DNA of 64,000 bases from W0P28-013 sp964570565 (GCA_964570565.1 CAZMYT010000001.1:248001-312000), one strand, 5' to 3'; positions 9,801 to 18,229 are shown, numbered from the stretch's first letter. Program-made: numbers and translations. The notes: generated by a model not told the origin, from the sequence alone.

Positions 9801-10031
9801 CATAGCCGCTACTTGTGTGGTATTAGATGCAAACAAGGTGAACAGACGTGCTGTCATCATGAAAAAAGGTGCGCCAGGTGGGTGACCTACTTCCAATTTA
9901 AACGCGGATGAAATAAATTCACCACAATCCCAAAAGCTAGCTGTTGGTTCTATGGTGAGTAAATAAGTGACCGCAGCGATGGCAAAAGCTAGCCAGCCCA
10001 CGATGTTGTTGAACAATTTGAATCGTTTCAT
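6813..10031 (-). CDS. DUF2723 multi-pass membrane protein, putative glycosyltransferase (protein O-mannosyltransferase-like)
   Basis: The 1072-residue protein starts with a membrane helix, then the DUF2723 signature (TASFWDCGEFISSAFKLEVGH) in a loop after it. The acidic residues of that loop resemble those of the GT-C fold used by protein mannosyltransferases. There are about a dozen predicted membrane segments in the first two thirds. A soluble C-terminal region of about 350 residues includes TPR-like helices (EALDYCLKVIPAETVPHDYTSMLLANYYYELGK). The family is widespread and well conserved in Bacteroidota and is usually annotated as an uncharacterised transferase or family-117 glycosyltransferase. 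The natural substrate is not deducible here. A TATCTTTG box on the minus strand at 10074-10081 is a likely promoter element. Confidence 0.88.
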   Translation of the reverse strand: MKRFKLFNNIVGWLAFAIAAVTYLLTIEPTASFWDCGEFISSAFKLEVGHPPGAPFFMMTARLFTLFASNTTQVAAMVNSMSAICSAFTILFLFWTITHLARKILLKEGEEMSVTKIIAILGAGLVGALAYTFSDTFWFSAVEGEVYAYSSLFTAVVFWVILKWEDAADKSGSDRWIILIAYLMGLSIGVHLLNLLAIPAIVLVYYFKKYTPTTKGVLIAIAVSGAILVAVLYGLIPGFVKVASWFELLFVNSLGMAFNTGLIIYLIVVTAVLVWAIYETQAGKNVVRIKIAFLSALTLLGIPFVGDNVILGLLLVIGGGLFLFLYKKEISRRWLNTIILCATMMLVGYASYAMIVIRSAANTPMDQNSPDDVFSLQYYLNREQYGDRPLIYGAIYSAPEKLEVVGNNCMPIQKEGSPVWIRKEKTTEGEKDSYTISGYKHRGYEMDERFMMLFPRMYSTNEDHINAYKSWANIKGNRIKVDRCGNMESIVCPTFGENLKFFFKYQLNFMYFRYFMWNFSGRQNDIQSHGEIDHGNWITGLSFIDNAMLGDQSNAPAIMRENKGNNRYFLLPLLLGILGILWQLGNGKKGTQSFWITFTLFFMTGIAIVIYLNQTPYQPRERDYAYAGSFYAFSIWIGLGILAVIQGLKKFMPKTIATVLAVILGLGVPTLMAAENWDDHDRSGRTTARDFGANYLNSCAPNSIYFCNGDNDTFPIWYNQEVEGTRTDVRACNLSYLSTDWYIDQMKREAYESKPLPISWDRKDYVSGNLDISRVIDHPNFGGQMPLKTALELIRLPEFIEDGIGTMFASTVTVPVNKDQVLKTGTVKPEEADKIVDEMSIKLGRSAQKSDLMVLEMINSNNWERPMYFAVTVGEQFYPNVKEYLQLEGLAYRLVPIKGNAERVNTEVMFDNMMHKFKYGGVDNPNVYLDENNLRMCRTFRLMFSELIGALIKEGKTDKAVEALDYCLKVIPAETVPHDYTSMLLANYYYELGKHEQADALVNNIAAQIYERLDWIASLPNDKRSNLSREMSVQQNMGMLQNIYYNCADAKSGLTESLRTNFEKYYQLLPIR

Positions 10032-10113
10032 TATGGTTCTTTTATAATGTGATTATCATTAAAAATTGCAGCGCAAAGATAACAAAAAATACTAGAATTG
10101 AGGAATACCTTAT

Positions 10114-11685
10114 TTAATCGTTTTTGTGTGGATAATCTATGGTATAATGTAGTCCTCTACTTTCTTTGCGAGCGGTGGCTTGCTTTATAATAAGGTAAGC
10201 CACACTGATGCAATTACGCAGTTCACAAATGTCGCGGGAAACAACCGAACGGTCGAATAAACTTTCGGTTTCGCGAAACAGAATTTCTAAGCGCGTCATA
10301 GCACGTTTTAGGCGTAAATTCGACCGCACAATGCCCACGTACGACGACATAATTTGTTGTACTTCTTTCAAACTTTGCGTGATTAATATCATCTCTTCGG
10401 GCAGCGATGTGCCGTCGTCGTTCCATTCAGGAATGACTGCTTGATTCGTAAATTGGTCTACGTGTTCCAAAACATCTTCGGCAGCAGCATCGGCATAGAC
10501 TATCGCTTCGATTAACGAATTTGAAGCCAAACGATTAGCGCCATGTAAACCGGTGCATGAACATTCGCCGGCTGCATACAAGCGGTTGATGCTGGTTTTG
10601 CCATGTTCATCTACCACAATGCCGCCACACAAATAGTGCGCTGCTGGTGCTACTGGAATGTATTGTTTCGTAATATCGACACCGAACGACAGACATTTTT
10701 CATAAATCATGGGGAAATGTTTTTTCGTTTCTTCGGCCGATTTATGCGTGACATCGAGGTAAACGTGGTCGGTTCCTGCCAATTTCATCTCGGTATCGAT
10801 GGCGCGCGCCACAATATCACGAGGCGCCAACGAACCACGTTGGTCGTATTTGTGCATAAATTCTTCGCCTTTTTTGGTACGTAACACCGCACCATAGCCA
10901 CGCATGGCTTCGGTAATTAAAAACGAAGGATGAACACCTGGATGGAAGAACGCTGTTGGGTGGAATTGTACAAATTCCATGTCGCGAATCACGCCACGAG
11001 CACGATGCACCATGGCAATGCCGTCGCCTGTGGCAACGAGTGGATTGGTCGTAGTTTGGTACACATTACCAATGCCGCCTGTGGCCAACATGGTCACTTT
11101 GCCCAAAAATGTATCAATATGCTGATTGCGTGTGTTGAGCGCATAAATGCCATAACACTCGATATTCGGAGTGTGGCGTGTCACAATTTCGCCCAAATGA
11201 TGCTGTGTGAGAATGTCTATCGCAAAATAGTGTTCAAACACCGTAATGTTTGGGTGCGATTGAATCAGTTCGATTAAACTCTGTTGAATTTCGGCACCCG
11301 TAGAATCTTTGTGATGCAGAATACGAAATTCGGAGTGTCCGCCTTCTTTGTGTAAATCGAACGCGCCGTCGGGTGTTTTGTCGAAATCCACGCCCCATTC
11401 GAGCAACTGTTTAATTTGTGCGGGCGCATTTTTTACCACTTTTTCTACCGCTTTCAGGTCGCAAATGCCATCACCAGCGATGAGCGTGTCTTGAATGTGT
11501 TTTTCGTAATTGTCCACCACCGTGTTGGTTACCGACGAAATACCACCTTGTGCCAAAGCGGTGTTGGCTTCGTCCAACGTGGTTTTACACAAAATGGCTA
11601 CTTTCCCTTTATTCGCCACTTTGAGTGCGAAACTCATGCCCGCGATACCACTACCAACAATCAAAAAATCAAATTTACGTATCAT
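10114..11685 (-). CDS. nadB: L-aspartate oxidase
   Basis: The 523-residue flavoprotein oxidises L-aspartate to iminoaspartate, the first step of de novo NAD synthesis. The FAD-binding GSGIAG dinucleotide motif is at residues 11-16. The family hallmarks are present: the LAQGGISSV segment, HHKDSTGAEIQQSL, GDGIAMVHRARGVIRDMEFVQFHPTA and the active-site region with HYLCGGIVVDEHGKTS. Length and C-terminal helical domain are normal. The partner quinolinate synthase gene nadA is separate, at 27189-28121; nadC is not in this window. A promoter TTTG-N22-TACTTTTG is visible on the minus strand at 11775-11808. Confidence 0.97.
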   Translation of the reverse strand: MIRKFDFLIVGSGIAGMSFALKVANKGKVAILCKTTLDEANTALAQGGISSVTNTVVDNYEKHIQDTLIAGDGICDLKAVEKVVKNAPAQIKQLLEWGVDFDKTPDGAFDLHKEGGHSEFRILHHKDSTGAEIQQSLIELIQSHPNITVFEHYFAIDILTQHHLGEIVTRHTPNIECYGIYALNTRNQHIDTFLGKVTMLATGGIGNVYQTTTNPLVATGDGIAMVHRARGVIRDMEFVQFHPTAFFHPGVHPSFLITEAMRGYGAVLRTKKGEEFMHKYDQRGSLAPRDIVARAIDTEMKLAGTDHVYLDVTHKSAEETKKHFPMIYEKCLSFGVDITKQYIPVAPAAHYLCGGIVVDEHGKTSINRLYAAGECSCTGLHGANRLASNSLIEAIVYADAAAEDVLEHVDQFTNQAVIPEWNDDGTSLPEEMILITQSLKEVQQIMSSYVGIVRSNLRLKRAMTRLEILFRETESLFDRSVVSRDICELRNCISVAYLIIKQATARKESRGLHYTIDYPHKND

Positions 11686-12097
11686 AGAACCTCGTATTAT
11701 GGAATCCGTATTTTATTAATTCATTGAAAAACAAGGAGTTGTTTTCTTTGCGCAGCGTGGTTGTTTTTCGAGGTCAAAAGTACTAAAATCACGTGAGAAA
11801 CGTGCAAAGATTACCGTTTTTTGACATTTTTTCAATGCGCGCCTAACGGTAAGCTGCGTTATGGCTGGAATGTTGATAAATAGATTATGATTTACTTGGA
11901 TTTATTTTTATTATATTTGTAAAATTAAATAATATTTAATATATTTACAGACGAGTGTATGTTATATACAATCGTATTTATAGTAAATATTCATATATTT
12001 ATGCGATTTACAGATTATATTACCCAAATTCAATAGATTTCTTTTATTACAAATCAAAATAATGTCTGTTAATGTCCAGACGTAAAACAAGCAAGTT
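11686..12097. other. AT-rich intergenic region between nadB and a small lipoprotein gene
   Basis: The first ~120 bp hold the nadB promoter (minus strand, -7 box at 11775-11782). The rest is strongly AT-rich. A TATATTTG at 11912-11919 could be the -7 box for the downstream lipoprotein, but I find no well-spaced -33 element. A short imperfect hairpin (TGTAT-GTTAT-ATACA) lies near 11956-11970. I see no conserved RNA or gene. Confidence 0.5.
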
Positions 12098-12592
12098 ATG
12101 AAAAAAATTATTTATTTCTCATTTTTAATGTTCGCATTAACTTTAGTAGGGTGTAATTCTAATGAAAATAAAGCCCAAAAACTGATTGAAGACTATCTGT
12201 CAAAAAATCTTAATGATGCTTCTAGTTATGAATCTATAGAATTTAGTGAATTGGATAGCACCTTTTCAAATTTTTATTTTTCTCCAGAAGGAAAAGAATT
12301 ATCTGAAAAACAAGACTTTGCTCATAATAGAGCTTTTGAATTAGCAATGGAAGATATTTTAGAAGAAAATCCTTTAATTCAAGATAGTATAAGAATATAC
12401 AAAGAAATTGAAGCAAACTGTAAAAATGAATATGATGCAAAGGCGCTAGCTTATGTTGGAGATTTTAATGGTTGGAAAATGTCTCATAAATATCGTGCTA
12501 AAAATGCTTTAGGTGCAATAATCATAAACACAACAAGATTTACATTCGATAAAGAATTGACAGAAGTTAGAAGTGCTAATGACGTAGATTAA
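12098..12592 (+). CDS. Small hypothetical lipoprotein
   Basis: The 164-residue protein has a lipoprotein signal (MKKIIYFSFLMFALTLVGC) and a mature part rich in charged residues. A segment KAQKLIEDYLSKNLNDASSYESIEF, as in many short Bacteroidota lipoproteins of unknown function, begins right after the lipobox. The C-terminus (YRAKNALGAIIINTTRFTFDKELTEV) looks like a small beta region. The gene is visibly richer in A and T than its neighbours, which suggests recent acquisition or relaxed constraint. No partner gene is adjacent. Function unknown. Confidence 0.8.
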   Translation: MKKIIYFSFLMFALTLVGCNSNENKAQKLIEDYLSKNLNDASSYESIEFSELDSTFSNFYFSPEGKELSEKQDFAHNRAFELAMEDILEENPLIQDSIRIYKEIEANCKNEYDAKALAYVGDFNGWKMSHKYRAKNALGAIIINTTRFTFDKELTEVRSANDVD

Positions 12593-12640
12593 GATTGTAT
12601 CTTTTCCATGTCAAATTGATTTGACTATTTCTAAATTATG

Positions 12641-12686
12641 AATACAAACGGCTTTGAAGGCATACTTCAGAGCCGTTTGTCGTATT
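12641..12686 (+). other. Strong hairpin without a T-run between lipoprotein gene and htpG
   Basis: Arms at 12644-12659 and 12665-12680 pair over 16 positions with one G-U wobble and a 5-nt loop; the flanking AAT/GTATT can extend it. The expected poly-T tract of an intrinsic terminator is missing. It may be a terminator working without a T-run or a 5' structure of the htpG message. Confidence 0.6.
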
Positions 12687-12803
12687 TAGTGGAGTTGGTG
12701 TGTCAATTTGTCAGAAATTACGGTTTGGCATTTTATTTGAAAACTAAAGCACGGTCGGCTGCGCTGACCATATCACTATTCAATTTTAAAAACTTATTAT
12801 AGT

Positions 12804-14861
12804 ATGGCAAAAGGAAACATTGGAGTAACGACGGACAACATTTTCCCCGTTATTAAGAAATTTTTGTACAGCGATCATGAAATTTTTCTACGTGAGTTGG
12901 TGTCAAATGCTGTAGATGCTACGCAAAAACTAAAAACCTTGGCGTCGGTAGGCGAGTATAAAGGCGAAGTGGGCGAGCTACAAGTAGCTGTGAAAATCGA
13001 TGCTAAAGCGGGCACGTTAACCATTAGCGACCGTGGCGTGGGTATGACGGCCGAAGAGATTGAAAAATACATCAATCAAATTGCGTTTTCGGGCGCTACC
13101 GATTTTTTGGACAAATACAAAGAGGACGCTAATGCCATAATTGGTCATTTTGGATTGGGTTTCTACTCGGCGTTTATGGTAGCCAAACAGGTGGAAATTT
13201 TCACAAAATCGTACACCGATGCGCCTGCGCAACATTGGAGCTGCGACGGTTCGCCAGAATATACGCTCGAAGCGTGCGATAAGGCAGAACGCGGAACGGA
13301 TATTGTGTTGCACATCGACGACGACAACAAAGACTTTTTGGAAGACGCACGCATTAGCGGTTTGTTGACCAAATATTGTAAATTCTTGCCCGTTCCTATC
13401 GCTTTCGGTACTAAAAAAGAGTGGAAAGAGGGCAAAGAAGTGGACACAAACGAACCAAATATCATCAATAATCCAGAGCCAGCGTGGACTAAAAAACCAG
13501 CCGATTTGAAAGATGAAGATTATGCTAATTTTTATCGTGAACTTTATCCATACAGCGAAGATCCACTGTTTCATATTCATTTGAATGTGGATTATCCGTT
13601 CAATTTAACGGGTATTTTATACTTCCCTAAAATCAAAACCAACATTGATTTGCAACGCAATAAAATTCAATTGTATTGCAATCAAGTATTTGTGACCGAT
13701 TCGGTAGAAGGCATTGTGCCCGATTTCTTAACGCTGTTGCATGGCGTGATTGATTCGCCAGATATTCCATTGAATGTGAGCCGTTCGTATTTGCAAAGCG
13801 ACCAAAATGTGAAGAAAATTTCGACACACATCACTAAAAAAGTGGCGGACCGCTTACAAGAAATTTTCAAAAACGACCGTGCTTCGTTCGAAGAAAAATG
13901 GGATGCCTTGCGTATTTTCATTGTGTACGGTATGTTGAGCGACGAGAAATTTTACGACCGCGCCAAAGACTTTGCGTTGCTTAAAAATGTGGATGGAAAA
14001 GCCTTTACATTTACCGAATATAAAGATTTGATTAGTGTAGAGCAGACCGACAAAGATGGTAATGTGATTTATTTGTATGCTACCAATGCCGAAGAACAAC
14101 ACGCTTACATTGAAGCTGCTAAAGCGAAAGGTTACGATGTGTTGCTTATGGATGGTCAGTTGGATATTCACTGGATTAGTCAATTAGAACAGAAAAACGA
14201 AAAATCACGTTTTGTGCGTGTCGATAGCGACGTGGTGGAAAAACTTATTGTGAAAACCGATGCACCCAAAGTGACGCTCACTGCGGAACAACAAACCGCT
14301 TTGACCAGCCTGTTCCAATCGCAGTTGCCAAAACTCAACAAAACAGAATTCTTGGTCACTATGGAGCAACTCGGCGCCGACGATCAACCAATTGTGATTA
14401 CGCAAAATGAGTTTATGCGTCGTATGAAAGATATGTCAGCTACGGGCGGCAATCCGATGATGAGTTTCTATGGCGAAATGCCTGATAGTTATAATTTGGT
14501 GGTAAACACAGCTCATCCGTTAGTCGATAGCTTGCTGAAAGAAGAAGAAACGGCGTGTGCCGAAAAGGTAGCTCCACTGCAAACGGACATTGCTAATTTC
14601 GAAAAACGTCGCGAGGAATTGAAACAGTCGCATCAAGGTAAAAAAGAGGAAGAAGTGCCACAAGCCGAAAAAGCGGAATTGGAAACGATTGACAAACAAA
14701 TCGGTGAATTATCCGCACAGAAAAAAGCGGTTTATAGCACGTTTGCTGCTGAACAACCTAAAGTTAAACAACTTATTGACATCGCTTTATTAGCAAATAA
14801 TATGTTAAAAGGTAAAGATTTGTCTGATTTTGTAAAACGCAGTGTTTCGTTACTCAAGTAA
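12804..14861 (+). CDS. htpG: Molecular chaperone HtpG (Hsp90)
   Basis: The 685-residue cytosolic ATP-dependent chaperone has the N-terminal GHKL ATPase domain. Recognisable parts are FLYSDHEIFLRELVSNAVDA, the ISDRGVGMTAEEI nucleotide-binding loop and IGHFGLGFYSAFMVA. The middle domain includes FPKIKTNIDLQRNKIQLYCNQVFV and the LNVSRSYLQSD segment that reaches the ATP site. The C-terminal dimerisation part carries an extra charged, coiled-coil-like stretch (about residues 580-640) that is common in Bacteroidota members. The start is at an ATG preceded by an A-rich tract. No typical promoter box stands out upstream. Confidence 0.97.
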   Translation: MAKGNIGVTTDNIFPVIKKFLYSDHEIFLRELVSNAVDATQKLKTLASVGEYKGEVGELQVAVKIDAKAGTLTISDRGVGMTAEEIEKYINQIAFSGATDFLDKYKEDANAIIGHFGLGFYSAFMVAKQVEIFTKSYTDAPAQHWSCDGSPEYTLEACDKAERGTDIVLHIDDDNKDFLEDARISGLLTKYCKFLPVPIAFGTKKEWKEGKEVDTNEPNIINNPEPAWTKKPADLKDEDYANFYRELYPYSEDPLFHIHLNVDYPFNLTGILYFPKIKTNIDLQRNKIQLYCNQVFVTDSVEGIVPDFLTLLHGVIDSPDIPLNVSRSYLQSDQNVKKISTHITKKVADRLQEIFKNDRASFEEKWDALRIFIVYGMLSDEKFYDRAKDFALLKNVDGKAFTFTEYKDLISVEQTDKDGNVIYLYATNAEEQHAYIEAAKAKGYDVLLMDGQLDIHWISQLEQKNEKSRFVRVDSDVVEKLIVKTDAPKVTLTAEQQTALTSLFQSQLPKLNKTEFLVTMEQLGADDQPIVITQNEFMRRMKDMSATGGNPMMSFYGEMPDSYNLVVNTAHPLVDSLLKEEETACAEKVAPLQTDIANFEKRREELKQSHQGKKEEEVPQAEKAELETIDKQIGELSAQKKAVYSTFAAEQPKVKQLIDIALLANNMLKGKDLSDFVKRSVSLLK

Positions 14862-14881
14862 AGAGATGCATTTACGTTATA

Positions 14882-14913
14882 AAAAAACCTCGCTCTTTTG
14901 AGCGAGGTTTTTT
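14882..14913 (+). terminator. Intrinsic terminator of htpG
   Basis: A GC-rich stem (AACCTCGCTC / GAGCGAGGTT) with a 4-nt loop is followed by TTTTTT, about 20 nt after the htpG stop. Confidence 0.9.
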
Positions 14914-15064
14914 GTTGTAAATATCAGCGTTTTATAATGTATGTTAAACCAGTTATGTAGAAATTTACGTAGTGTGGCAATTCGTACATTTTGTTGAATT
15001 GCTAATTTGCGTGGTGTTTCTATCTGTTTTTCATTACTTTACCTAAAAATAAATGTTGTTTTTA

Positions 15065-15095
15065 TTGTGTAATTAATTTTTTTGCTCTATTTTTG
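15065..15095 (+). promoter_or_regulatory. Bacteroidota-type promoter of the lipoprotein/YQA-repeat operon
   Basis: TTG (15065-15067), a 20-nt spacer and TATTTTTG (15088-15095) precede the ATG at 15146 by about 50 nt. Confidence 0.65.
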
Positions 15096-15145
15096 TCTCT
15101 TAATTATTAAACATTTTTATTTACATTTTTTTAATTTAGTACATT

Positions 15146-15727
15146 ATGAAACGTTTACATCGAATTTTAGGGTTAGGAGTGTTTGTAGCACTTGCACTTG
15201 GTATGTCAAGTTGCTTTATTTTAGGCGATTTGAGTGATTCTTTGAAAGAAATCGCAGAAGTTATGGAAGGGAAAGTATTTACAATTCGTACTGCTACTGT
15301 AACTTATAGCGACTCTACTACGTTGTCGTTTGCAGATTATGGTAAAAAACAACGTATTGAAAAAGGTACAGAAGTGCTTATCTACATTGACAGTACTTAC
15401 TATGCCTTGAATACAGAGGAAAAAACAGGTTACAAATACCACTATTCTGGTGAATATCTGTTTAATACAGCTTATTGTTTCTTGGAAGAAACTTGGAAAT
15501 TGGCGAACTATAACGAAAATGTTAAGAAATCGTCTGAAACAATTGCAGGTAAAAAATGTACGGTATATACTGACTCTGAAGATGGTTCTAAATATGGTGG
15601 TTGGGAACGTATTTCTTTTGTTATGAATGATGTAAGAGCTACTTCGTTTACAACTTCCGTTTCATCATCGGCCTTTACAGTACCTACTGATTATACCATT
15701 ACTGATATGACGGATTCAGCTCAATAA
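15146..15727 (+). CDS. Hypothetical lipoprotein
   Basis: The 193-residue protein begins with a lipoprotein signal peptide (MKRLHRILGLGVFVALALGMSSC). The mature part is predicted to be mostly beta strands, with segments such as KQRIEKGTEVLIYIDSTYYALN and GKKCTVYTDSEDGS. This looks like the small outer-membrane lipoprotein folds that bind hydrophobic ligands, but I do not recognise a named family. It is followed after 17 bp by the YQA-repeat gene and shares its promoter, so the two are likely expressed together. Function unknown. Confidence 0.8.
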   Translation: MKRLHRILGLGVFVALALGMSSCFILGDLSDSLKEIAEVMEGKVFTIRTATVTYSDSTTLSFADYGKKQRIEKGTEVLIYIDSTYYALNTEEKTGYKYHYSGEYLFNTAYCFLEETWKLANYNENVKKSSETIAGKKCTVYTDSEDGSKYGGWERISFVMNDVRATSFTTSVSSSAFTVPTDYTITDMTDSAQ

Positions 15728-15744
15728 GAATAAAATTTGGTGTT

Positions 15745-16083
15745 GTGATGAAAAAAATCGGTATCCTTTTGATCCTTTTATGTGGCTCATGTATGATGTG
15801 GGCTCAAAAAGTGTATTCTGTCGATTATGATTATCAGGCTGACGTGAAAGTGTTTGTGGTACAGTATGAGTATCAAGCAGACTTAAAAGTATACAAGGTA
15901 AAATATGATTATCAGGCAGGTAAAAATGATGGGAAATGGTTTTTTACAGACTATTCCTATCAAGCAGATAAGAAAATTTATTTTACCAAATATGATTATC
16001 AGGCCGATTTGAAAATCTATTTCGTCGATTACGATTACCAAGCCGGATGGCGCGAAAATTCAAAACAACACTTGATGTGGTAA
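15745..16083 (+). CDS. Secreted YQA-repeat protein (DUF6150-like)
   Basis: The 112-residue protein has a signal peptide (MMKKIGILLILLCGSCMMWA) and then six tandem repeats of 10-16 residues. Each repeat reads roughly K-hydrophobic-Y/F-x-V-x-Y-x-Y-Q-A-D/G. The repeats alternate hydrophobic and aromatic residues and would make short beta strands, perhaps a small beta-solenoid or roll. The end, GWRENSKQHLMW, leaves the repeat pattern. The pattern recalls the uncharacterised DUF6150 family, from memory and not verified. It is co-oriented with, and 17 bp after, a lipoprotein gene. Confidence 0.8.
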   Translation: MMKKIGILLILLCGSCMMWAQKVYSVDYDYQADVKVFVVQYEYQADLKVYKVKYDYQAGKNDGKWFFTDYSYQADKKIYFTKYDYQADLKIYFVDYDYQAGWRENSKQHLMW

Positions 16084-16086
16084 ACT

Positions 16087-16120
16087 AAAAAATCCCAGCT
16101 TTTAAAGCTGGGATTTTTTT
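16087..16120. terminator. Bidirectional intrinsic terminator between YQA-repeat gene and gyrB
   Basis: The stem AAAAAATCCCAGCTT with its complement and a short loop ends in T7 on the plus strand and T6 on the minus strand. It can serve both convergent genes. Confidence 0.9.
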
Positions 16121-16138
16121 ATGGATAGTGTTATTGTA

Positions 16139-18097
16139 TTAAGCGTCAATACGTGCGTATGTGGCGTTTGCTTCGATAAATTCGCGACGTGGACCAACAT
16201 CATCGCCCATCAACATCGAGAAGATTTGATCTGCTTCAGCAGCATTTTCGATGGTGATTTGACGCAAGGTGCGGTTTTCAGGGTTCATGGTAGTTTCCCA
16301 AAGTTGTTCTGGGTTCATTTCACCAAGACCTTTGTAGCGTTGTTGGGTAATTCCGCCTTCGTTACCACCTCCATACGTATCAATAAAACGTAAACGTTGT
16401 TCTTCTGTCCAGCAATATTCGGCCACTTTTCCTTTTTTACACAAATAGAGTGGTGGTGTGGCAATATAAACATAGCCATTTTCAATCAACTCTTTCATGT
16501 AACGGAAGAAGAAGGTTAAAATCAACGTAGCAATGTGGCTACCATCAACGTCGGCATCGGTCATAATCACCACTTTGTGATAACGCAATTTCGACATATT
16601 CAGTGCTTTGCTATCTTCTTCTGTGCCAATGGTTACACCAAGTGCGGTGTAAATATTACGAATTTCTTCACTTTCAAATGCTTTGTGGAACATCGCTTTT
16701 TCCACGTTCAAAATTTTACCACGCAATGGTAAAATAGCTTGGAATTGGCGGTCACGACCACTTTTGGCAGAACCACCTGCAGAGTCCCCTTCGACTAAGA
16801 ATAATTCACTTAACGCTGGGTCTTTGCTTGAACAGTCGGCCAATTTTCCTGGTAAACCGCTGCCTGAAAGTGGCGATTTACGTTGAACCAATTCGCGCGC
16901 TTTACGTGCTGCATTACGTGCTGTAGCAGCCAATATCACTTTTTGAACAATGGTTTTTGCTTCGTTTGGATGTTCTTCTAAGTAATTACCAAGTGCTTCG
17001 CCCACAGCTTTATCAACCATACCTTTGACTTCGTCGTTACCAAGTTTTGTTTTGGTTTGACCTTCAAATTGTGGCTCGGCTACTTTTACTGAAATAACAG
17101 CCGTTAAACCTTCGCGGAAGTCATCGCCGCTAATTTCAACTTTGGCTTTTTCTAGTAACTTATTGTCTTCGGCATATTTTTTCAACGTACGTGTCAGCGC
17201 TGTGCGGAAACCCGTTACGTGTGTTCCGCCTTCGATGGTGTTGATGTTATTGACGTACGAATGTAAATTTTCAGAATAAGAGGTGTTGTACACCATAGCA
17301 ACCTCTACAGGTGTACCATATTTATCGGTGCTGATGTGTATCACATCCTGAATTAATGGCTCGCGTGACGAATCGATGTATTTTACAAATTCACGTAAGC
17401 CTTGTTCGGAATGGAAAAGTTCAACTTTTGGTTGACCATTTTCGCCTTCAACGCGCATATCTGTAATTTGCAAGTTGATACCTGCGTTTAGGTAAGCTAA
17501 CTCGCGTAAACGGGCGGCTAAAATGCTGTATTGATAAACGGTTTCGTGGAAAATATCTTTATCAGGGTGGAAAGTAACGGCAGTTCCAGTGTGGGTTGAA
17601 GTGCCAATTTCTTTCACGTCGAATTGTGGAATACCGCAGCTGTACTCTTGCATGTAGACTTTGCCGTTACGCGAAACTTCCACGTGCAACAGCGTTGATA
17701 AAGCATTCACACACGATACACCGACACCGTGCAAACCGCCAGATACTTTGTAAGATCCTTTGTCGAATTTACCGCCAGCGTGAAGCACTGTCATAACCAC
17801 TTCAAGAGCTGATTTACCTTCTTTTTCGTGCATATCCACAGGAATACCACGTCCATTATCTTTTACGGTAATAGAGTTGTCAGCATTGATGGTTACTTCT
17901 ATGTGTGTACAATAACCAGCAAGGGCTTCGTCAATAGAGTTGTCAACTACCTCATACACGAGATGATGCAAGCCTTTAACACCTGTATCTCCAATGTACA
18001 TGGAAGGGCGTTTACGAACAGCTTCTAAACCTTCGAGTACCTGAATGCTACTCGCCCCATAGTCGCCACCAGTATTCTTTTTTACTTCTTCTGACAT
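16139..18097 (-). CDS. gyrB: DNA gyrase subunit B
   Basis: The 652-residue ATPase subunit of DNA gyrase introduces negative supercoils together with GyrA. The N-terminal GHKL domain has LEAVRKRPSMYIGDTG, VDNSIDEALAGYCTHIEV and the HAGGKFDKGSYKVSGGLHGVG loop. The transducer domain follows. The Toprim domain shows LFLVEGDSAGGSAKSGRDR (catalytic Glu) and MTDADVDGSHIATL (Mg-binding Asp residues). The C-terminus ends in the QRYKGLGEMNPEQLWETTMNP region and MGDDVGPRREFIE. Length is usual for the phylum. A TACATTTG box on the minus strand at 18156-18163, with TTTG 23 nt upstream, is the likely promoter. gyrA is not in the window. Confidence 0.97.
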   Translation of the reverse strand: MSEEVKKNTGGDYGASSIQVLEGLEAVRKRPSMYIGDTGVKGLHHLVYEVVDNSIDEALAGYCTHIEVTINADNSITVKDNGRGIPVDMHEKEGKSALEVVMTVLHAGGKFDKGSYKVSGGLHGVGVSCVNALSTLLHVEVSRNGKVYMQEYSCGIPQFDVKEIGTSTHTGTAVTFHPDKDIFHETVYQYSILAARLRELAYLNAGINLQITDMRVEGENGQPKVELFHSEQGLREFVKYIDSSREPLIQDVIHISTDKYGTPVEVAMVYNTSYSENLHSYVNNINTIEGGTHVTGFRTALTRTLKKYAEDNKLLEKAKVEISGDDFREGLTAVISVKVAEPQFEGQTKTKLGNDEVKGMVDKAVGEALGNYLEEHPNEAKTIVQKVILAATARNAARKARELVQRKSPLSGSGLPGKLADCSSKDPALSELFLVEGDSAGGSAKSGRDRQFQAILPLRGKILNVEKAMFHKAFESEEIRNIYTALGVTIGTEEDSKALNMSKLRYHKVVIMTDADVDGSHIATLILTFFFRYMKELIENGYVYIATPPLYLCKKGKVAEYCWTEEQRLRFIDTYGGGNEGGITQQRYKGLGEMNPEQLWETTMNPENRTLRQITIENAAEADQIFSMLMGDDVGPRREFIEANATYARIDA

Positions 18098-18229
18098 ATA
18101 AAATGTTATTTATTAGATAATTAGTAGTAGTTTTAGATAAAGCGTTTTAAGCGAACAAATGTACAAAATATATTTGATTTTACCGCCAAAAACCAATAAA
18201 AACTTATCAACAATACCCGAAAAAATGAT

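Noticed and set aside
8430..9885. Several open frames on the plus strand antisense to the DUF2723 gene
   Set aside because: They mirror hydrophobic codons of the real gene, lack starts with promoters and have no recognisable domains.
12753..12772. Short inverted repeat GGTCGGC/GCTGACC just before htpG as a CIRCE-like heat-shock operator
   Set aside because: The spacing and sequence do not match the CIRCE element (TTAGCACTC-N9-GAGTGCTAA).
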